From Mucilaginibacter aquariorum (GTDB lineage: Bacteria; Bacteroidota; Bacteroidia; Sphingobacteriales; Sphingobacteriaceae): a stretch of 64,000 nucleotides of DNA. The notes below the pieces were generated by a model, which saw only the letters and a program-made list of their open reading frames with translations, searched no databases and had not been told where the DNA came from. Positions 36,828-48,500 of the stretch are shown one piece after another. How positions within the stretch are numbered: position 1 is the stretch's first letter; each line of letters starts with the position of its first letter. The position numbers were made by a program, and so were the translations under genes. The stretch spans positions 1 through 64,000 of the forward strand of contig NZ_JANHOH010000014.1 of the NCBI RefSeq assembly GCF_024498135.1, in the 5' to 3' direction.

Positions 36828-37862
36828 TTATTCTGCCGATCTTTGAGTGGATGAACGGGTAATAAGTTTTGGCTTAATGCTGATAGTTTTAGGCGTCGCC
36901 GAAACATTTGAATTGTTCATTTCTTCGAAATATAGGTTGGCTATTGTTTTACCCATATCAACACTAAACTGATCAATTGTGGTAATTGAAGGGCTGGTGA
37001 TCTCTGTAAAATCTTCATTTGAATAACCGCAAATACCGAGTTGACTGGGTACTTTAATATTCATAGCTGTTGCTACCTCAAGCACACCCAGGGCCGAAAA
37101 ATCTGAAGTAGAGGCGAATATTGCATCCGGCGGATTGGGGAGGCTCAATAACTGGCGGGTAGCCTGGGCGCCTAACTCTTTGGTCCAGGCATTTTCAAGC
37201 ATCAACTCATCTATTATCGGTATATTGTGCTTTTTAAGAGCCTGCAAATAACCCTCTTTTCTTTGCCTGAAAATGTTGAGGCTTTGCGGACCTTCTAACA
37301 AAGCTATGCGCTTATATCCCTGATTAATTAAGTGGTTAACAGCTTCGTAAGATGCCTGCAGGGTATCGTTAATTACTTTTAGCGTTTCAAGCTCGTCGGC
37401 AACGCGGTCAAACTGGATAAGTTCGATATGGTGGTCAAGTATGTTTTTTAAGTGCTGATAATTAATTGTTTCAACAGAAATAGATATTACAATACAATCT
37501 ACATTCTGATTAATTAAAGTGTTTACACATTGTACCTCTTTTTCGTACAACTCATTAGACTGGCATATAATTAAGTTATAACCCTGCTTATAGCTGGCAT
37601 CTTCGATACCCGCGATAACGTTGGCGAAAAAGTTTTGGTTGATCCGGGGTACAATAACGCCAATAGTTTTGCTTTGGCCTTTGCGCAGATTAGACGCAAG
37701 GCTATTCATTTTATAATTAAGCTCTTCGGCGGTTTGTAAAATTAGCTTCTTGGTAGACTCCTTAACATAGCTGCTATTGTTTAACGCCCTTGATACTGAT
37801 GATGGGGCGATATTTAATTTTTCAGCAATATCGTATATGGTCGTTCTTTTTTTAGATTTCAT
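36828..37862 (-). CDS. LacI-family regulator, likely of the xylose genes
   Basis: A 344-residue LacI-type repressor with the N-terminal helix-turn-helix and hinge (TTIYDIAEKLNIAPSSVSRALNN ... LNYKMNSLASNLRKG) followed by a periplasmic-binding-protein-like sensor (TIGVIVPRINQNFFANVIAGIE to the C-terminus). It is divergent from xylB, with a LacI-type palindrome in the 93-bp spacer. It is therefore the probable repressor of xylBA, responding to xylose or a derivative. Confidence 0.88.
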   Translation of the reverse strand: MKSKKRTTIYDIAEKLNIAPSSVSRALNNSSYVKESTKKLILQTAEELNYKMNSLASNLRKGQSKTIGVIVPRINQNFFANVIAGIEDASYKQGYNLIICQSNELYEKEVQCVNTLINQNVDCIVISISVETINYQHLKNILDHHIELIQFDRVADELETLKVINDTLQASYEAVNHLINQGYKRIALLEGPQSLNIFRQRKEGYLQALKKHNIPIIDELMLENAWTKELGAQATRQLLSLPNPPDAIFASTSDFSALGVLEVATAMNIKVPSQLGICGYSNEDFTEITSPSITTIDQFSVDMGKTIANLYFEEMNNSNVSATPKTISIKPKLITRSSTQRSAE

Positions 37863-37892
37863 ACCTGTACAAATATGTGAAAATAAATTTCG

Positions 37893-37904
37893 GCAATCGA
37901 TTGC
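37893..37904. promoter_or_regulatory. LacI-type operator between lacI and xylB
   Basis: GCAATCGATTGC is a perfect 12-bp palindrome with the central CG expected of LacI-family sites. Its TTG (37901-37903) could serve as the -33 element for a near-consensus -7 box TAATTTAG (37926-37933), so binding would block xylB transcription. Confidence 0.6.
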
Positions 37905-37955
37905 ATTTTTTAAAAAAAAAGATATTAATTTAGCTGTTCATAAACCAATTAAAAT

Positions 37956-39440
37956 ATGCTTCTGTTAGGTATCGATATCGGCACATCATCGGTTAAAGTA
38001 TCTGTTGTTGACTCAGCTTCGCAAAAGCTGATAGCCACCGCGCAATATCCCGATGTTGAATCGCCGATAAAAGCGCTGCAAACCGGCTGGGCAGAGCAAT
38101 CGCCCGATATGTGGTGGGAACACACACAAAAGGCTATCCATTTATGCCATAGTAGCGCTCACTATAATCCGCAGGATATTTCTGCTATTGGTATAGCCTA
38201 CCAAATGCATGGCCTGGTACTGATTAATAAACAAGGCGAAGCCTTGCGCGACAGTATAATTTGGTGCGATAGCAGGGCAGTAGAGATCGGTAATAAAGCC
38301 TTTGACGAAATTGGCGGGGAAAAATGCCTATCGCATTTATTAAACTCCCCGGGCAATTTTACCGCGTCAAAACTGGCATGGGTAAAACAAAACGAACCCG
38401 ATATATATAAACAAATAGACAAGGTGATGCTCCCCGGCGATTTTATAGCCATGAAGCTGACCGGAAGCGTTTCTTGCTCGGTATCATCCTTATCTGAAGG
38501 TGTGTTTTACGATTTTGTAACCGATAGCTTCTCTGACGATATTTTAAATTACTATGGTTTTGACCGGCACCTGTTTCCGGAAATACTACCTGTTTTTTCA
38601 GAACATGGTTATGTATCGGCAGCAGTTGCCCAAAGTTTAAAGTTGAAAGAAGGCATTCCGGTTACTTATAAAGCGGGTGACCAGCCAAATAATGCGTTAT
38701 CGCTTAATGTACTGCAACCCGGCGAAGTGGCCGCTACAGCAGGTACATCGGGTGTAATTTATGGGGTGAGCGATGAACTCATTTATGATAAACAATCGCG
38801 CGTAAATACCTTTGCCCATGTAAACTACACGACTGACCAGAAACGCCTGGGGGTTTTACTTTGCATTAACGGAACAGGTAGTTTAAACCGGTGGATCAAA
38901 AACACTTTTGGCTCATCAATCAGTTACGGACAAATGAACGATCTGGCCAAAACCGTTGCGGCTGGCAGCGACGGCCTGCGCATTTTACCTTTTGGTAATG
39001 GCGCCGAACGCATGCTTAATAATAAACAAATAGGCGTCCATTTACATAATATCGATCTTAATCATCATACATCTGCGCATATATTTAGAGCGGTGCAGGA
39101 AGGCATAGCCAGTGCATTTAGATATGGTCTGGATATCCTGCGCGAGAATGGGATGTTTCCTTCGGTTATCAGGGCGGGCAAGGCAAATTTGTTTTTAAGC
39201 GAGGTGTTTGCTCAAAGCTTCTCAAACTTTACAGGTGTACCGGTTGAACTATATAAAAATGATGGTAGTGTGGGCGCTGCAATAGGCGCCGGTATTGGTG
39301 CAGGTGTATACAAAAGCGCTGCCGAAGCGTTTACTTATATGAAACCTGTTCAATTAATTGAACCAAACGGCCGGGATATAGAGCCTTTTTACCAGGAGTG
39401 GAAGGCTTTATTGGAGGTCCAATTGGCAACTAAGAAATAA
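37956..39440 (+). CDS. xylB: xylulokinase (FGGY family)
   Basis: A 494-residue FGGY carbohydrate kinase, which phosphorylates D-xylulose to D-xylulose 5-phosphate. It has the N-terminal phosphate motif LGIDIGTSSVKVSVVD, IAYQMHGLVLINKQG as in xylulokinases, the catalytic Asp242 in KAGDQPNNALSLNV, and the C-terminal GGGGA-like stretch NDGSVGAAIGAGIGAG. Length matches E. coli XylB. xylA starts 38 bp downstream. Confidence 0.92.
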   Translation: MLLLGIDIGTSSVKVSVVDSASQKLIATAQYPDVESPIKALQTGWAEQSPDMWWEHTQKAIHLCHSSAHYNPQDISAIGIAYQMHGLVLINKQGEALRDSIIWCDSRAVEIGNKAFDEIGGEKCLSHLLNSPGNFTASKLAWVKQNEPDIYKQIDKVMLPGDFIAMKLTGSVSCSVSSLSEGVFYDFVTDSFSDDILNYYGFDRHLFPEILPVFSEHGYVSAAVAQSLKLKEGIPVTYKAGDQPNNALSLNVLQPGEVAATAGTSGVIYGVSDELIYDKQSRVNTFAHVNYTTDQKRLGVLLCINGTGSLNRWIKNTFGSSISYGQMNDLAKTVAAGSDGLRILPFGNGAERMLNNKQIGVHLHNIDLNHHTSAHIFRAVQEGIASAFRYGLDILRENGMFPSVIRAGKANLFLSEVFAQSFSNFTGVPVELYKNDGSVGAAIGAGIGAGVYKSAAEAFTYMKPVQLIEPNGRDIEPFYQEWKALLEVQLATKK

Positions 39441-39478
39441 ACCAACCAAAATATAAATCTATTTAATTATTAAATATT

Positions 39479-40810
39479 ATGTCGAACATTATTACAGGTG
39501 AGAAAGAGTTTTTTAAAGGGATAGGGGCAATTAAATATGAGGGAACAGAAAGTGATAACCCACTTGCCTACCGCTGGTACGATGCAGATAAGGTAGTAGC
39601 GGGTAAATCAATGAGAGATCATTTGCGTTTTGCCGTGGCTTACTGGCACTCGTTCTGTGGTAATGGTGCCGACCCGTTTGGTGAGCCAACCCACTTATTC
39701 CCATGGAGCGTTAAGGCCGATGCTGTTGAACGCGCCAAAGATAAAATGGATGCCGCGTTTGAGTTTATTACCAAACTTGGCCTGGGTTATTACTGCTTCC
39801 ATGATGTGGACGTGGTTGATTACACCAATGATGTTAATGAGAACGACCGCCGCCTGCAGGCTATGGTTGAATATGCCAAACAAAAGCAAGCTGCAAGCGG
39901 TGTAAAATTACTTTGGGGTACTGCCAACCTATTCAGCCACCGCAGGTATATGAACGGTGCTTCTACCAACCCGGATTTTCATGTACTGGCACACGCCGGT
40001 GCGCAGGTTAAAGCGGCTTTAGATGCGACAATTGCCTTAGGTGGCGAGAATTACGTTTTCTGGGGAGGAAGAGAAGGTTATATGAGCCTGCTTAACACCG
40101 ATATGAAACGCGAACAAGAACATCTTGCTAAATTTTTGCATACGGCAAAAGACTATGCACGCAAGCAAGGCTTTAAAGGCACTTTCTTTATCGAACCAAA
40201 ACCTTGCGAACCTACCAAACACCAGTACGATTATGATGCGGCCACCGTATTAGGCTTTTTACAGAAGTATGATCTGATAAATGATTTTAAACTGAACCTT
40301 GAAGTTAACCACGCCACCCTTGCCGGGCATACCTTCCAGCACGAGTTGCAGGTAGCTGCTGATGCAGGTTTGCTGGGCTCTATTGATGCTAACCGTGGCG
40401 ATCTTCAGAATGGTTGGGATACTGACCAGTTCCCGAATGATGTTACCGAGGTTACCGAATATATGCTGATCATTTTAAAAGCCGGTGGTTTTGCAGGTGG
40501 CGGTATAAACTTCGATGCCAAAATTCGTCGTAACTCTACAGACCCTGCCGATCTTTTCTATGCACACATTGGTGGTATGGATGTTTTTGCACGCGCGCTG
40601 ATCACTGCCGATAATATCCTAAAAAAATCTGATTACAACAAAGTAAGGCAAGATCGCTACGCATCATTTGATAGCGGTGCCGGTAAAGATTTTGAGAACG
40701 GAAAGCTATCGTTAGAAGATTTGCGCAAATATGCTGTTGAAAATGGCGAACCTGCGGTTGTAAGCGGCAAACAGGAATATCTTGAAAATGTGATCAATCG
40801 TTATATATAA
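39479..40810 (+). CDS. xylA: D-xylose isomerase, class II
   Basis: A 443-residue xylose isomerase converting D-xylose to D-xylulose. Class II length and motifs are clear: HSFCGNGADPFG near the N-terminus, the catalytic His in YCFHDVDV, the Lys/Glu metal-site region TFFIEPKPCEPTKHQYDYD, NLEVNHATLAGHTFQHEL, and the lower metal site DANRGDLQNGWDTDQFPND. With xylB it makes the isomerase route into the pentose phosphate pathway. A strong terminator follows. Confidence 0.95.
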   Translation: MSNIITGEKEFFKGIGAIKYEGTESDNPLAYRWYDADKVVAGKSMRDHLRFAVAYWHSFCGNGADPFGEPTHLFPWSVKADAVERAKDKMDAAFEFITKLGLGYYCFHDVDVVDYTNDVNENDRRLQAMVEYAKQKQAASGVKLLWGTANLFSHRRYMNGASTNPDFHVLAHAGAQVKAALDATIALGGENYVFWGGREGYMSLLNTDMKREQEHLAKFLHTAKDYARKQGFKGTFFIEPKPCEPTKHQYDYDAATVLGFLQKYDLINDFKLNLEVNHATLAGHTFQHELQVAADAGLLGSIDANRGDLQNGWDTDQFPNDVTEVTEYMLIILKAGGFAGGGINFDAKIRRNSTDPADLFYAHIGGMDVFARALITADNILKKSDYNKVRQDRYASFDSGAGKDFENGKLSLEDLRKYAVENGEPAVVSGKQEYLENVINRYI

Positions 40811-40841
40811 ACCACGATCGCGTTAGCGAAAATAATGCCAG

Positions 40842-40875
40842 GCCCGGATGCATAATTATGTATCCGGGCTTTTTT
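40842..40875 (+). terminator. rho-independent terminator after xylA
   Basis: GCCCGGATGCATAA pairs with TTATGTATCCGGGC (14-bp stem with one G:T), followed by six T. It ends the xylBA transcript. Confidence 0.85.
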
Positions 40876-40942
40876 ATAATGTTTTAACCAGCCACTTATA
40901 ATTTATATATTAGATTAAATAACCTGATAACCTACCCGCCTT

Positions 40943-41788
40943 ATGAGATCTGCTAAGTTTATAATACCGCTGATGATGTGTGCAATAACCTTTGGTTTCA
41001 CAACATTATCTACAAAGGATAAATGGGAAAGTTTATTTAATGGGAAAGACCTAAAGGGTTGGGATACTTATATTGGCCCCGATCTGGATGATGCCGGCAA
41101 GCCCATTAATGGCACTCCCATAGGTTTAAATAACGACCCCCGGCATGTGTTTACTATAGTGAAAGACAATGGCGAAAATGTCATTCGTATTTCCGGCGAA
41201 AACTGGGGAGCCATATCTACTAAAAAGGAATACAAAAACTATCACTTACAACTTCAGTTTAAGTGGGGCGCTTTGTCATGGGGGCAAAAGAAAGGTAAAA
41301 AGAAAGATAGTGGATTGCTCTATCATTCTGTAGGTAAATATGGTGCAGATTACGGTGCCTGGATGCGGTCGGAAGAGTTTCAGATAGAAGAAGGTAATAG
41401 TGGTGATTTTTGGGGTGTTGCAGGTGGCCTGGCAAGTATACCGGCGGATAAAGTGGGAGATGGCTACATTTATAACCCGCAGGGAACCCTGATGACTTTT
41501 AAGGAGGGTGGCAGCCAGGGGCGGCATTGCATAAAGGGCACAGATGCCGAAAACCCATCGGGCCAGTGGAATACGCTTGATCTATATTGTTATGACGATA
41601 CCGCTATACACGTAATAAATGGCAAAGTGATGATGGTTTTATATCAAACCAAACAAATGGATAATGGACAGGAAACACCGCTTACCATGGGTAAGATCCA
41701 GATCCAGTCTGAAGGAGCAGAAGTATATTATAAACAAATAAAGATCCAGCCTATTGATAAGTTGCCTGCAAAACTTATTAAACAATAA
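40943..41788 (+). CDS. secreted DUF1080 (3-keto-disaccharide hydrolase-like) protein
   Basis: A 281-residue protein with a signal peptide (about 1-22) and a DUF1080 domain: ESLFNGKDLKGWDTYIG, then YKNYHLQLQFKWG, DSGLLYHSVGKYG, EFQIEEGNSGDFWG, and a C-terminal GKIQIQSEGAEVYYKQIKIQP. The fold is concanavalin-like; some members hydrolyse 3-keto-glycosides, others have no known role. It has its own transcript between two terminators. Confidence 0.82.
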   Translation: MRSAKFIIPLMMCAITFGFTTLSTKDKWESLFNGKDLKGWDTYIGPDLDDAGKPINGTPIGLNNDPRHVFTIVKDNGENVIRISGENWGAISTKKEYKNYHLQLQFKWGALSWGQKKGKKKDSGLLYHSVGKYGADYGAWMRSEEFQIEEGNSGDFWGVAGGLASIPADKVGDGYIYNPQGTLMTFKEGGSQGRHCIKGTDAENPSGQWNTLDLYCYDDTAIHVINGKVMMVLYQTKQMDNGQETPLTMGKIQIQSEGAEVYYKQIKIQPIDKLPAKLIKQ

Positions 41789-42573
41789 TGTTATATTACT
41801 AACAAACTTATTCCCGGAACTAAAAGCCGCCCTACCAAAATAGAGTGGCTTTTGTCTTTTATGTGCCAATTCGATTTATAAGTATTAAATAAGCTGTTTT
41901 TGTCCTATACAAATTGTAATGTTTATCAGAGTTTTGATGCGTTGAGGTTTAAAGTGCCAAAGATAGGTTGCAATTTGTTGGATAAGCTTCATCTTATTAT
42001 TCGGGGGTATAAGAATTATTGATATTGGAATAATAATTAATATTTATAACTTGCTGAAATTCAGGTATAAGTATGTTATTTTTTGTTTTAAATGACAATG
42101 GCTTAACCTTTGAATAAATGCGCATATATTAAGAAGAGGAATATTTCTTTTTAAACAATATCTGTTAACCGAAAGCCTTCTCAAAGAGAATATCGTAAAA
42201 ATATTTTCTTAAAATCTTTTCGTAAAACGGCTGTTACATTTTATTAAAAAGCCCAGGCATAAAACCCCGGAACTACATATTACCCTAATAATTAAAATTG
42301 ATTAAACCCACAATATGGAAATAACTCTACATGCCCTTTATTTTGATTCTCAATGCCCAAAACTAAAGCGACAATGCTAACGCGCCTTTATCCGGCTTTG
42401 CAATAACTATTCATGTCGATGATTACCTTTTTCGCTATGTTTTCTAAACATGCGCTCAAAAGCGATAAATAATTCAATAAACAAATTACTGCAATTCACG
42501 CCGGCTGGCCTGTCAACAAAATACTATTGCCTCCTAATATACTATTGATTAAACTACTATAATTTGCCCCCTA
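41789..42573. other. 785-bp gene-free spacer before the giant secreted protein gene
   Basis: Apart from the terminator at 41822-41860 I see no gene. The sequence is AT-rich, with many short runs. Just before the giant gene there are repeated motifs (ACTATTG, CTCCTAAT/CCCCTAAT) and a near-consensus -7 box TATAATTTG (42558-42566) only 7 bp before the ATG, which would give an almost leaderless messenger. A long regulatory leader is an alternative. Confidence 0.4.
41822..41860 (+). terminator. hairpin terminator after the DUF1080 gene
   Basis: AAAAGCC (41822-41828) pairs with GGCTTTT (41847-41853), with a short CTA/TAG inner stem, followed by GTCTTTT. Confidence 0.65.
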
Positions 42574-45500
42574 ATGGCCTTACCTTTACCAACACCTTTT
42601 ATCACTAATGTACCAAAGCGCTTCTTATTAAGCTATAAGCTTATTTTGAAAACGGTTTTGTTCGCGCTGCTTATTTCTACATTTAATATAGCACATGCCC
42701 AGCAGGCCTATCTTGCCTCGGGCGGTAACGCTGCAGCAAAAGGTAGCTTTGCAAATAACCCGATAGGGCAGGGTGCCTATATGTTTAATACCGGCACCAA
42801 TGCTTACGCACAACAGGATTTCCCCGTGGGTTTTTCTTTAGATAAGCTTGGTCTTACAAGTTCTACCAGTCTTGGTGGCGCGTACTCGTTACGTTTATTA
42901 AATAGTTTATACAGTGGCCCATTAGTTCGTGTAGCTATAGGGAGTAGTTTTTTTGATGTTTATCCTGACGCCTCAGCAGGCCTTGCTTTTTCATTAAGCT
43001 CTCCGGTTTCGGCAGCATATTCAACTTATGATGCAGCGCCGACAGGTGCTACAGGCACTACATTAAGCACAATTATAGGTAGTAACTCTGCTACTGTTGC
43101 CATTTGGTACGATCAAACCGTTGTTCATAATTATAACGCTATTCAGGGTAATTCATCTGCTCAGCCGCAAATAATTAATGCAGGCACAATAAACACCGCA
43201 AACAGCAAACCTGCTATCAAATTTAGTGGAACACAGTTTATGCTTGTTACCACAACAGGTTTAAACTTCCACATGAGCGGGTCAATTGTTTACAACGCGG
43301 CAAGCAGCAATACTAACAGCGGTAATGCGGGTGCATGGTACACTATGGCCGGCATAGTAGGTTCTGAACAAGGCGGGGTTGTTAACGACTGGGGTTATGG
43401 TGTATATAACAATAAATTCACAGTAGGTATAGGTAATATCGACGGTTTTAGTGACGCTTCTTATGGGGCAGGAGCATCGGTTAACGATGGAACAACACGG
43501 CAAACCACGTGGACGCGAAATTATTCATCGGGCGTTGTAGCTATATACAACAACGGGACATCTGAAGGCAGCAATACCTTACCGGCCGGCGAAAGAAACG
43601 CAGTACAGTCATTCTCTATCGGATCATCGGTACCGGATGGTAGTTTCGGCTTTACCGGCACTATCAGCGAGATAGCATTATTCCCGATTGTTTATAACTT
43701 AACAGAAAGGCAGGCAGTAGAAGGCAGCCAGTCTACCTATTATAATATCACTGCTGTAACAGGCTCTATAAACACAAGCGGTACATTATCTGCTTTAACT
43801 ACAATGCGCGGCACCGCTTCGGCATCAACAACGTTCAATGTATCGGGCGCGGGCCTTTCTTCAGGTATTTTGATTGCCCCGCCTGCCGGTTTCGAGGTAA
43901 GTACAAATTCATCCTTTTCTCCAACAATTACTGTTGGTACGGGTGGTGAAATTGCCTCAACCCCTGTTTACATCAGGCTGGCTGCTTCTGCAGCAAAGGG
44001 TACATATTCAGGCGATATAGCATTATCGGCAAACGGCGCACTCCCTAAAACTATTGCTACGGCAGTAAGTACAGTTACGTCGAACGCGACAGATTATCCG
44101 GTAATTAGTTATGGTACTGCCAAAGTTTTTGCAACTAATACAGCAATAACACCGGTTGTACCAGCAGCAACCGATGTTGATGCATTTGGCTATAGCAGTA
44201 GTTTTGGCACAGTAGGCGGCGGCGTAACTCAGGCGATGCGGATAAAAAAAGATGCACAGGGGAATGTATATTTATTAGATAACATATACCCAAGCAAGTT
44301 ATTTAAATTTCCTGCTGATGGTAGCGCCGCGGTAGAAATACTGACAGGCAGCTCAAGTCCGAAAGGATTTGCACTTGACGACGCCGGTAATATATATGTA
44401 GCCGATATGGGCGACAACGTAGTAAGAAAAATAGAAGCCGGTACGGGCACCATTACTACCTTAGCCACCGGCTTTACCTCGGCATATAGCATAGCCATAG
44501 GTAAAAATGGTATTATATATGTCGCCGATTTTAACGCCAGCAGTATAAAACAGATACCTGCAGGTGGTGGTACCCCTGTTGTGGTAGGTACTGGTTTTTT
44601 AAACCCAACAGATGTAGCGGTTGATGCTGCGGGTAACGTTTACGTGGCCGATCAGGGCAACGGCAAGCTAAAAAAGATCTGGATAACTACCGACGGGCAT
44701 ACCGAAGACGTAGTAGATATACGCCAGCCCGTAGCCGTTGCGGTTGATAAGGCCGACAATGTTTTTGTTTCGGATGTTTCCAACTTCCGCATTTATGAAC
44801 TGCCTGCCAATGGCAGCGGGCCGCAGATCATAGCTTCGGGTTCGGCGGTTCAGAATATTTATGGCCTGTATTCGGATGCTAAAGGTGTGCTATATGCAGC
44901 ACAAATACCAAAGAACACAGGTACAGTAATTACTCCATCTGGGGGTTACTTTTTAAATACCAAACTGCCTGCCGGTTTAAGTTTTGACCAAACTACAGGC
45001 ACCATCAGCGGAACACCAACAGAGGCGTCTGCAGCTAAGGATTATATTATTACCGCTTATAACAGTGGTAGCTCCCAAAGTACAGTTGTTAATATCAGTG
45101 TAAAATCAACCAATGCAAATTTAAGCACGCTGACTGTTACCGGTGCAACAATGACCCCGGCATTTGATGCTGCGACCATTAGTTACAGCGCATCGGTATC
45201 AACAGCAACAACATCTGTAAGTATAACACCAACCGTTGCCGATGCTACAGCAACCCTTAGTTATAACGGCGATGCGGTTACATCAGGTTCCCCAATAACT
45301 ATTGCCCTGGCTGCAGGGGATAATGTTGTACCAATAATTGTTACTGCCGAAAGTGGCGTTACAAAAACATATACTATAACCGTTAACAGGGCGGCTATCC
45401 CAACACTTAATTATGGCGCGTCACGCCTGTTTGCCGAAAATGTAGCTATAACCCCAATTGTACCAACCGCAACCAATGTTAGTGCATTTGGCTATAGCAG

Positions 45501-48500
45501 CAATTTTAGTACAATAGGCGGCGGCGTAACTCAGGCGATGCGGATAAAAAAAGACGCACAGGGTAATGTATATTTATTAGATAACATATACCCAAGCAAG
45601 TTATTTAAATTTCCTGCTGATGGCAGTGCAGCGGTAGAAATACCGACAGGCGGCCCCAGTCCGAAAGGATTTGCACTTGACGATGCCGGTAATATATATG
45701 TAGCCGATATGACCGACAACGCGGTAAGAAAAATAGAAGCCAGTACGGGTACCATCACAACCCTGGCCACCGGCTTTGTCACAGCATATAGTGTAGCTGT
45801 AGGTAAAAATGGCATTATATACGTTGCCGATTTTAGCGCGGTTGATATAAAACAGATACCGGCGGGTGGCGGCTTCCCGGTTGGGGTGGGTGCCGGCTTT
45901 CACCAGGCAACAGATGTAGCTGTTGATGCCGCGGGCAATGTTTACGTAGCCGATCAGGGCAACGGCAAGCTAAAAAAGATCTGGATAACAACCGACGGGC
46001 ATACCGAAGACGTGACAGACATACGGCAGCCCGTAGCCGTTGCGGTTGATAAGGCCGACAATGTTTTTGTTTCGGATATTTCCAACTTTCGTATTTATGA
46101 ATTGCCTGCCAATGGCAGCGGGCCGCAGATCATAGCTTCGGGCTCGGCGGTTCGAAATATTTATGGCTTGGATGCGGATGCTAAAGGTGTGCTATATGCA
46201 GCACAAATACCAAATAGCACAGGTACAGTAATTACTCCATCTGGCGGTTATTTTTTAAATGCCAAATTGCCTGCCGGTTTAAGTTTTGACCAAACTACAG
46301 GCATCATCAGCGGAACTCCAACGCAAACTACAGCAGCTAAAGATTATATCATAACCGCATATAGTAATGGTGGCAGCACATCGGCAACCGTAAATATTGG
46401 TGTTATACCGGACCAAGCCAGGCTTACTGCACTCACTGTTACGGGGGCTACTATAAACCCTGCATTTGATGAGAACACCACAACCTATAACGCATCGGTT
46501 AGTAAAGACACAACATCAGTAACTATAACACCTACAGCGGCCGATGCAGGTGCAACTATCGCCTATAATGGCAATGCGGTTGTATCGGGCTCGCCGGTAA
46601 CTGTTACCCTTGTTGCTGGGAATAACAGCATACCATTTATTGTTACGGCAATAACTGGTAACACAAAAACCTATACCATAAATGTTTTTAAAGGGTCTGT
46701 ACCAACAGTTAGTTATGGTACTGCTCAAACCTTTGTACTAAACACAGCCATAACTCCCCTAACACCAACATCAACTCATGTGGGTACACTTGGGTACACT
46801 AATCCTTTAACCGATATCGGTTCGGGCCTGGGGATACAAACGTATGCTGCTGTGGTGGATGATGCAGGGAATACCTACCTTATATCTAACGGTAGAAGAA
46901 GTGTACAGGTAATACCGGCTAATGGCGACCCTGCTTATGACATAGGAGGTGATTTTAACTTTCCTTCGGCACTGGCTATAGATAAGGCCAATAATTTATA
47001 CGTAGCAGATATGTCTACCATATATAAGGTAGCAGCCGGAACCACCGTTTTAACACCTGTTAGTTCTACTTACGGCTATGTAACAGGTTTAACACCCGAT
47101 AATGAAGGCAACCTTTATATAGCAGACCAAACGAACCCCAAAATATCCAAACTTAATATAAGTGACGGAACATCAGTTAATATAGGTTCCGACCTGGGTT
47201 ATCCTACTGCCGTGCAGTTAAGGGGTGGCAAGTTATATGTACTTGAAGGACAAAGCACCAAGATATTCCGTATGAACACAGATGGCAGTAGCCTAACCAC
47301 GTTGGTTAACTATACCGGTTCACATAATATAATTATCGATCCGTCGGGGTATCTGTATGCGGTATCAAACGGTATAATTAGATACAATCTTGATGGGACT
47401 AACCCGCAGGTTGCAGTAAGCGGCAACGGCGATACTTATCGTGTAAGTGTTGATAAAAAAGGGAATATTTATATCGGCACCCTATCGGGCGGAAGTATGA
47501 AACTGGCCCGCCCATCGGGTGGTTACTTTATTGACAAGGCTTTACCCGCAGGTTTAAATTTTGATATAAGCACGGGTACTATCAGCGGCACGCCAACAGT
47601 GGCAAGCCCCGCTACTAACTATACTATTATTGCATATAACGGGGCAGACAGCATTAGCACACATGTAACTATTGGGGCAGAAGCAAACAATGACCTAACC
47701 AGCCTGGTTACCGATGTGGGTACATTAACGCCAATATTTGATGCCGATAGTACCAGCTATAAAGTAACTGTTGATAATGGTAACATAGCCGCTAATATAA
47801 CCGCAACGCTCAGTGAGGCAAGCAACGCTTTAACTATTAATGGTATTACTGCAACATCGGATACACCTGCCAGCGTAGCTTTAAACGTAGGTGATAATAA
47901 TATATCGGTAGTGGTAACATCATCAGATAACTCAACAAAAACCTATACGGTAAAAATCCACCGTATATCAAACGATTATAAATTATCTAACCTGATAAGC
48001 AGCGTGGGTTCGCTTAGCCCATCGTTTGATGCCGATGTGGCCGATTATACCATTGATTTGCCTTATGGAACAAGCTCGGCCAAATTAACGCCAACGGCCA
48101 ATGCTTTTGCTACTATTAAAGTTGCTGATGTGATCACCGCTTCGGGTATTGCCTCACAAGACTTAAGCCTGCAATCAGGCGATAATAACATTGTTGTTAA
48201 TGTAACTGCCGAGGAGGGTATATCAACAAATAATTATACGGTTAACCTGCGTGTTGCGGCGCCATCGTCTGTTTCATTAAGTGGTATTACATTAAGCGTG
48301 GGTACATTAAGCCCTGCATTTAATGCCGGCAGCACAAATTACCAGGTATCGGTACCAGTTGGTACATCAGCCATTACTGTGCAACCCGTACTTGCCGATG
48401 CGCTGTCGGTTGTTACCGTTAATGGTTCGGCTTTAGATGCGATGACAGGTTCGGTGAATGTGCCGTTAAATGATGGTTTAAATGTTATTGCTGTTAATGT

